In this document: one piece after another, positions 46,066 through 51,527 of the stretch | Numbering within the stretch: position 1 is the stretch's first letter | Layout of the letters: every line of letters starts with the position of its first letter | NCBI GenBank assembly: GCA_032433595.1 | Contig: JASWJB010000316.1 | Coordinates: 1 to 51,527, forward strand | Length of the DNA stretch: 51,527 nucleotides | Source of the DNA: Conoideocrella luteorostrata | Lineage: Eukaryota > Ascomycota > Sordariomycetes > Hypocreales > Clavicipitaceae | Reading direction: 5' to 3' | The notes under the pieces: generated by a model | The model's database searches: none | What the model was told of the DNA's origin: nothing | Seen by the model: the letters and a program-made list of their open reading frames with translations, nothing else | Made by a program: the position numbers and the translations under genes

Positions 46066-47136
46066 TGCATCTCTTAGTTAGTCTCGACCCTGACATGAAA
46101 CAGCCGGCTGGCTGGCTGACCGACTGAGATGTGATGTTTGCTTTGCCTTGCTCTGGCTGGCCACGACGTGTTTCGTGACGCGAGAAAGTCCGCGCTGACT
46201 TAGTTATATTGTAGGAAAAAAAAAAGAATACATGTCATCATCGCTTGGTGTTGTCCGTAGGTAGATTCACAGTATATATGTACTCCGCACGACCCAGGGA
46301 CCAAAGGTAGCCGCAGAATTGGACCCCCCGGTCAGCCTCGCCGTTGACTGCACCCCCTCAAAAGAGTGGCCGCTAGAGGAGCTGCGACAGCCGTTGCCAG
46401 CGCAAGACTTGCACTGCGCGTCAGTGTGTCAGCTAGCGCCAGTGTCTTCGCCAATGCTTGGCCTCGTTCCTTAATTCACGCCGGCGTCTGGCTACCACCG
46501 TATTCAGCTGGCCACATAGCGACAAGTCTACCTGGTGCTCTGTCAGTCCGTGTAACCATTTCCGTACGGCAACTGTTACCTCCCCTGCCTGCTTGCCAGC
46601 CTCGGATTGTGGAATTTTCCTTCCCATTGACGTCGTCAGTTCCCCTCTCTCTCCCTCGTGGATAGACAATCAGGGCCGTAGCCTAATTTTGTCTTGGGAT
46701 TTTCTATTTCATCATTTCTCCTTCTCTTTTCTCAGCTTGCTCTCCCCGGCCGACTGAACAAAGCCGAGTTGAGAAATCCATCCGCCCGTACCTCAACTCC
46801 GCTCTCTTGTCAATCGTTGGACCCCGGTTTGTTTCCTGCAGCAGCGTTGCAACCTCCTGGGCCACTCGGAGCAGACGTCTAGCGCAACCCAAGCAGGACA
46901 TTATTCAACTCGCAGGACTCGACAGGCAGCATCCCTTTTTGAATTCAAGCTATATATGGAAAGAACTAGCCACTACTCCGTACGCAGCCTAAGATACTGT
47001 TCGAGCGCCTTCACGACGCTAGAGCGTGCGCGCAATCATCCATCGCAACTATCTTTGACGGAATTTGCTCTCGAAGACGGTATTGGTGCCGACGTTCATA
47101 TCCAAGAGACGGGTAATTCTTTTAGTACTCGAAGCC

Positions 47137-49506
47137 ATGGCCGCGGCCAGCACCTCTCCTCCTATTATGTCTACTTCTCCCACCGTCGTTGACAGCCGCG
47201 AACACATTTCTCTACATGGCTTTCCGTCGTCCAGTTCAAAGAGCGAAAATGTGCCTCGAAAGCCCGTGAATGCCCCATTGCTGGAGGCCGGCAGCGCCCG
47301 ACTGCGAGATGCCCCCGTATCCCCCGTGCGTGTCAATTTCCACGACGATAACTGGCCGCAGCAATTGGATGTCGACCTCAAGCACGCGATGCCTCAAGCT
47401 GCACAGTTTGATATTGTTGAAAACGTTGGCGGCCACGAACCTGTTACTTCCAGTACAATGAACCTGCCGGTGCAGGCTTCGACGTCACACTTGCCCCAGG
47501 CATCGACCGTTAGGCCAGTCCCATCTGACATTGATGGGTTGGCTGCAGAGTTCGACCATGCATCACTGGACCTCAGCCTCCCAGCCGCATCACCAGCTGC
47601 CCAAGACCAGTTCGAACCTTCTGTCGCGAGCCCCAAGGACCGCGTACGACACCAAGATGTAAATCGAAACAGTCGCGAGTCGGATGAGACGGCCAGCACC
47701 TCCCAGCAACAACCTTCTGCTAGGTCGTCCGCGGCAACAAGTGCAAGCTCTGTTTCTGGCATCAATGATTCTTCGGAATACCCGCCCAATGGTGACTCGC
47801 CTGGCAGCTCAATCACGGAAGGCAATCTGCCCAAGAACATGTCCGTTCCGGGGTTTCAATATCACCATCAGCATCAGCATGAGCATACTCCCCGGGTGCC
47901 GAGTGGCGGATCTGGCCAGTTCGCGCAATCACCGTCTTCCGATCTCTTGGAAAACGGCGGGAACATCAGACGCCATCTTACACCTACGTCGGCATACATT
48001 CAAAGAAGCTCGCTTACCCGACCCCGCTCATCATATTCCACACTTTCAGATTACAGTCCACGAGGGCGATCACCCAATCTAATGCCTGGCGATATGCGTG
48101 CTGCATCTGCTCAGTCTCGCAAATCCCCTGACGTAAGGCTCTCGACTTATGGGGAGCTGCTCAATGTGCCTTACCCGCAGCAGGCTCCTGCGCCGCTCTC
48201 TTTGGATAACTCGAACCTTCGAACTGTGATTGGAAACAATGCATCTCTTCTCAGCACACAGAAAACACTTGAAATGTACCGGCAGAATGTGAAGAAGACG
48301 ACAGACTTTTCTATTCAGTATTCATTTGCGGTTTTCCTCATCTCGACGGCGCAGGAACAAGGGCTGGATGTGTCAAATCCTAAAGTAACCAAGAAGCAAA
48401 CGCCACAGCCCTTGAGAGACCTCGACAGCCCCGTTGTGGAAGGGTCTGTTTCTAGTCCCTACGACCTAATTCGGGAAGCTCGCCAGATCCTCCAACGGCT
48501 GGCTAATGGCGGCTACCCCTTTGCCCAGTACTATCTTGCGGACGGGTACGCATCTGGGCTTTTTAGTAAGGGTAAAGAAGACTACAATTCTGCCTTTCCA
48601 CTGTTCGTCCTTGCTGCTAAGCACGGTCATGCTGAGTCTGCGTATCGAACTGCTCTTTGCTACGAGTTTGGATGGGGATGCCGCAAGGACCCGGCAAAAG
48701 CTGTTCAGTTCCTTCGGACTGCAGCTTCTAAAAGGCACCCAGGTGCCATGACGCGGCTGGGCAAAGCCTGTCTTTCTGGCGATCTGGGCGAAAAGCGATA
48801 CAGAGAAGGTTTGAAATGGCTGAAACTCGCTACAGAGGCGGCCGACTCGCAGTACAATGCAGCCCCGTACCAACTGGGCTGCCTTTACGAGACCGGATAT
48901 GGTGACGACATTTTTGCCGACGCCTCCTATGCCGCTGAACTCTTCACTCAGGCCGCGGATCTGGGCCATCCGGAGGCAAACTTCCGAATGGGGGATGCTT
49001 ACGAGCACGGCCGACTGAACTGCCCCCGTGACCCTGCCTTGAGTGTGCACTTTTATACGGGTGCGGCAGAACGTGGCCACGCGGCTGCCATGATGGGTCT
49101 TTGTGCGTGGTACATGGTTGGAGCACCTCCTATTTTGGAGAAGGACGAGGAGGAGGCATATGAATGGGCAAGGCGATCGGCCGAGCTGGGTAAGTTGAAG
49201 CTTATTAGCTGACTGCCAAATGAGAGGGTTCGACGGAAAGACTGGACGCTAACTGATGAATTTTTAGGTTTTGTCAAGGCTCAATACGCCGTGGGCTACT
49301 TCACAGAGATGGGTATTGGCTGTCGACGTGATATTCTTGAAGCAAACGTTTGGTATGTGAAAGCGGCCGATGAGGGTGACGAACGGGCCAAGCAACGTAT
49401 TGCAGTTATTCAGGCTGCTGTTAGCGGTGAGGGGACGCCTATGGATGTTGCACCACCCCGTGGCAAGAAAGGGGCCAAGGATGAGAAGGATTGCGTTGTA
49501 ATGTAA
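47137..49506 (+). CDS. chitin synthase activator, Skt5/Chs4 type, Sel1 repeats (763 aa)
   Basis: Regulatory partner of Chs3-type (class IV) chitin synthase, anchoring and activating it at the bud neck or septum in yeast. Exons 47137-49189 and 49268-49506 join G|GT in frame. The ATG at 47137 lies in GCCATGG context and is the first in-frame ATG. The N-terminal 350 residues are Ser/Pro-rich and disordered (e.g. the His/Gln-rich QYHHQHQHEHT). From about residue 370: LSTQKTLEMYRQNVKKTTDF, then Sel1 repeats such as QYYLADGYASGL, AESAYRTALCYEFGWGCRKD, YQLGCLYETGYGD, ANFRMGDAYEHG, and the last in exon 2 (AQYAVGYFTEMGIGCRRD). The protein ends DEKDCVVM: CVVM is a CaaX box, so farnesylation and membrane anchoring are likely, as known for yeast Chs4. 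The chitin synthase gene lies divergent, 8.2 kb away. Confidence 0.93.
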
Positions 49507-51206
49507 AGGCTGCTGCAATTTTATCGACACTGGCGCATGGGATGCAGATGTATCCAAGACGTACGCTGTTCCGGCGACCTGGGACGAGTAGCATTTGCGA
49601 GCGGCACCGGGATTGGATGTCGAAAATGCTTGCGATTATATCGAGCAGCTTATTGTTTGCAGCCCGGGATCATAGCTGGAACTGACCCGGAACTTTATTT
49701 TTGATTTGGCTTTTCCAAACATCATTCTTCTGTTTCAACGTCATTTTATCTTTCAGCGTCTGGATCAATCATTTCCTAATGTCATGGTTCACGAAAAGGT
49801 GCCGGCAAGTTGATATATTACGGCGCGTTTATTCTGAAGGAATGAATATTCATTTAATAGACAAGCATCGACGGCGGAGCGAGATCATGTTGGTTTATTC
49901 ACAGCAACGAAACATGAATTGAGAAGGATGAATACACACAGCCAAATGCGGCTCGAGAGCAAGCCAACAAAGCAGGGAGAGGACGGACATATTGGAGGAA
50001 GCTTTTCAGGCGAAAATCATGTGAAGGAGTATATCAACTGCTATTTGCCTTTTATTTCCCTTGGACCTTGTTCGTTTGGCGCATTTCGATCTATTTGAAA
50101 TCTGGACGGGGTTTTTCTTTTATCATGTTCTTGAGAGGAGGAAGGACGACTTAATATGTAACATTGGGGGACATGACCCTGACATAATCATTGCTTCATT
50201 TGGATGTCGCAAGATTCTATTTTTCTTATGTTCTTTTGGGCTTTAGTTCACTCGATGAAGTGCCTTGGGGGGAGGAGTTTGTATATATTGTCACGTCGAA
50301 GCTTGGACATAATGAATATACCCTGTCGATGGCGGGATACTGTGAGACGATGTTTCCGTACATAATTGTCGCTTGATGACTCTGCTGCGGTGAACTTGGC
50401 TTTTGTGGCACCCAGACGTATCATTTGGCCACGTAGGTAAGTGTAAATTGGGAAAGAAAGAAAGATTATGGGGTAGAGAAGCACATAACTCATCAAAGTC
50501 AGGTACCACTTGAGAACTTTGCTGCTTGAAGGGTCAACTCAGTCGTGCAATGCAGTCTGCCATCTCCTGGACTGGGATAACGCCCATGAGCTGTTAGAAA
50601 CATAACGTTTTCGAAGATGTTTGCCGTTGAGAAGACCCTGATAGATAGTAAGAGAGCTGGTAGTCAGAGGTGAGAGACACAGACACAGGCTTACTGGCAA
50701 GAGAATGGACAAGTTGAAATGGAAAAACACCTTGAAGTGTAAAGCACACCTGTCCTCCGGGTTCAATTTATCGTCTGACAAGCCTTACTGACAGCCTACC
50801 TCTTTTTCTCCCCCGCCAACCCCTCCCTTTTTTTTTTTGTTGTATGTCTTTCGAAACACCCTATCTACTTTTTAGTCGGTTGGCATAACTATATCCGGGG
50901 TTAACCCACTTATATGCCGGGGGAGTGGTTTTTTTCCTTTTCCTTTTCCTCCTTCTTCCTCTATCGCAGCATCTTGTCGTCGATGGGAGCACGGTCGGTC
51001 ACGCGAGGCAACCGTGTCGGGCTGAGGGATTAGTTAGAAATGGGGCGCAAAACTAGGGCAGATCTAAGATTTGGATGCGAGATCATGTCCATAGTCACTC
51101 CCCGTACGCATGACGGATGTCTTGGGTGTGGAGATGAGCAAGATGAGGCTCTGGGCTGCATAGGACACGGTGTGCTTCGGAACTACGGAGTTACTCCAAG
51201 GGGTGG

Positions 51207-51244
<38 letters not shown>

Positions 51245-51527
51245 GTATGTATGTATGTATGTATGACATGAAGTGGCTCCGTAGTTAGAAGGGAGATAAC
51301 GCAGTCCAGTCATCTTATGTCCAGTCCAAGGCGAACAATTGTTTGCGAGAGAGGCGAGCAGAGCACGATCGATTATATTCTACGACTGATCGTCCGGAAT
51401 CTGGACGCTAGCTAGGCGTGATTCAACAAGTAAGGAGGAGGGAGGTATTGTAAGGACCCAGCTCATACGCAAACCAGGCATGGCATAACCAGTCATGTGT
51501 CCTGCAAAAAAAAAAAACAAAAAAAAT
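49507..51527. other. gene-free right edge
   Basis: The first few hundred bases probably carry the Skt5 3' UTR. No supported gene. It holds two heptamer copies (near 51185 and 51285), a compound microsatellite at 51207-51264 and poly-A at the very end of the window. Confidence 0.5.
51207..51264. repeat. compound microsatellite (AC)11(AT)8(GTAT)5
   Basis: Three contiguous simple repeats: AC at 51207-51228, AT at 51229-51244 and GTAT at 51245-51264. Flanked on each side by a TACGGAG/CTCCGTA copy. Confidence 0.95.

Larger units (their letters stand above)
38893..47136. other. 8.2-kb gene-free spacer between chitin synthase and Skt5
   Basis: No frame here has a recognisable family or a credible exon structure; the frames called open are short and lack supporting context. 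Divergent promoters and possibly 5' UTR introns should lie at both ends. It carries about 22 TACGGAG/CTCCGTA copies, 21 of them between 40,600 and 46,980, two tandem arrays (40309-40352, 45996-46065), two hairpins (42394-42429, 42599-42617), and a purine-rich A-tract near 41211-41237. Confidence 0.6.

Noticed and set aside
51505..51527. Poly-A at the window end
   Set aside because: Simple A-rich DNA at an arbitrary cut; no evidence of a retroelement tail.

Overview
The window is nuclear DNA from a filamentous ascomycete (Pezizomycotina), most likely Sordariomycetes and probably Hypocreales. I base this on short introns (about 50-290 nt) with GTAAGT-like donors and TAG/CAG acceptors, on the class of genes (fungal chitin synthase of class IV and its Sel1-repeat activator, fungal-type SERCA, Polo kinase with a long linker), and on the wide intergenic spacing. 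The order-level assignment is an inference. There is no bacterial, phage, plasmid or CRISPR content. I could assemble eleven protein genes exon by exon with every junction in frame, plus three weaker coding calls.

Layout: 516-749 weak small ORF (-); 1490-2941 14-3-3 protein (-); 2942-6320 gene-free with hairpins; 6321-7568 secreted class 3 lipase (-); 8726-8869 possible 47-aa ORF (-); 8988-9645 small secreted cysteine-rich protein (-); 9646-13924 gene-free; 13925-14989 thymidylate synthase (-); 15443-16190 ribosomal protein eL36 (+); 16717-18325 TUG/Ubx4-type UBX protein (-); 19177-20084 proteasome subunit beta-3/Pup3 (+); 20892-24173 SERCA Ca2+-ATPase (-); 26483-28294 asparagine-synthetase-domain protein, ASNSD1 type (-); 30564-33714 Polo-like kinase (+); 35084-38892 class IV chitin synthase (-); 38893-47136 an 8.2-kb gene-free block; 47137-49506 chitin synthase activator Skt5/Chs4 type with a C-terminal CAAX box (+); 49507-51527 gene-free with a microsatellite.

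How the genes relate: most are conserved housekeeping genes. Three divergent pairs stand out: thymidylate synthase/eL36 (growth), Ubx4-TUG/Pup3 (both in the Cdc48-ubiquitin-proteasome pathway, sharing about 0.85 kb of upstream DNA), and chitin synthase IV/Skt5 (an enzyme and its expected activator, transcribed away from one shared 8.2-kb spacer). The lipase and the small secreted protein lie in a sparser, more accessory-looking part.

The strongest signal not explained by genes is a dispersed heptamer, TACGGAG/CTCCGTA, present about fifty times (roughly six expected by chance), often as TACGGAGTAC and often paired into palindromes or hairpins. It is almost confined to non-coding DNA: I found one exonic copy, and none in the other exons. 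It is concentrated in the chitin synthase-Skt5 spacer. Two gene-structure curiosities are an 8-nt microexon in the 14-3-3 gene and a proteasome gene whose first coding exon is only the ATG.
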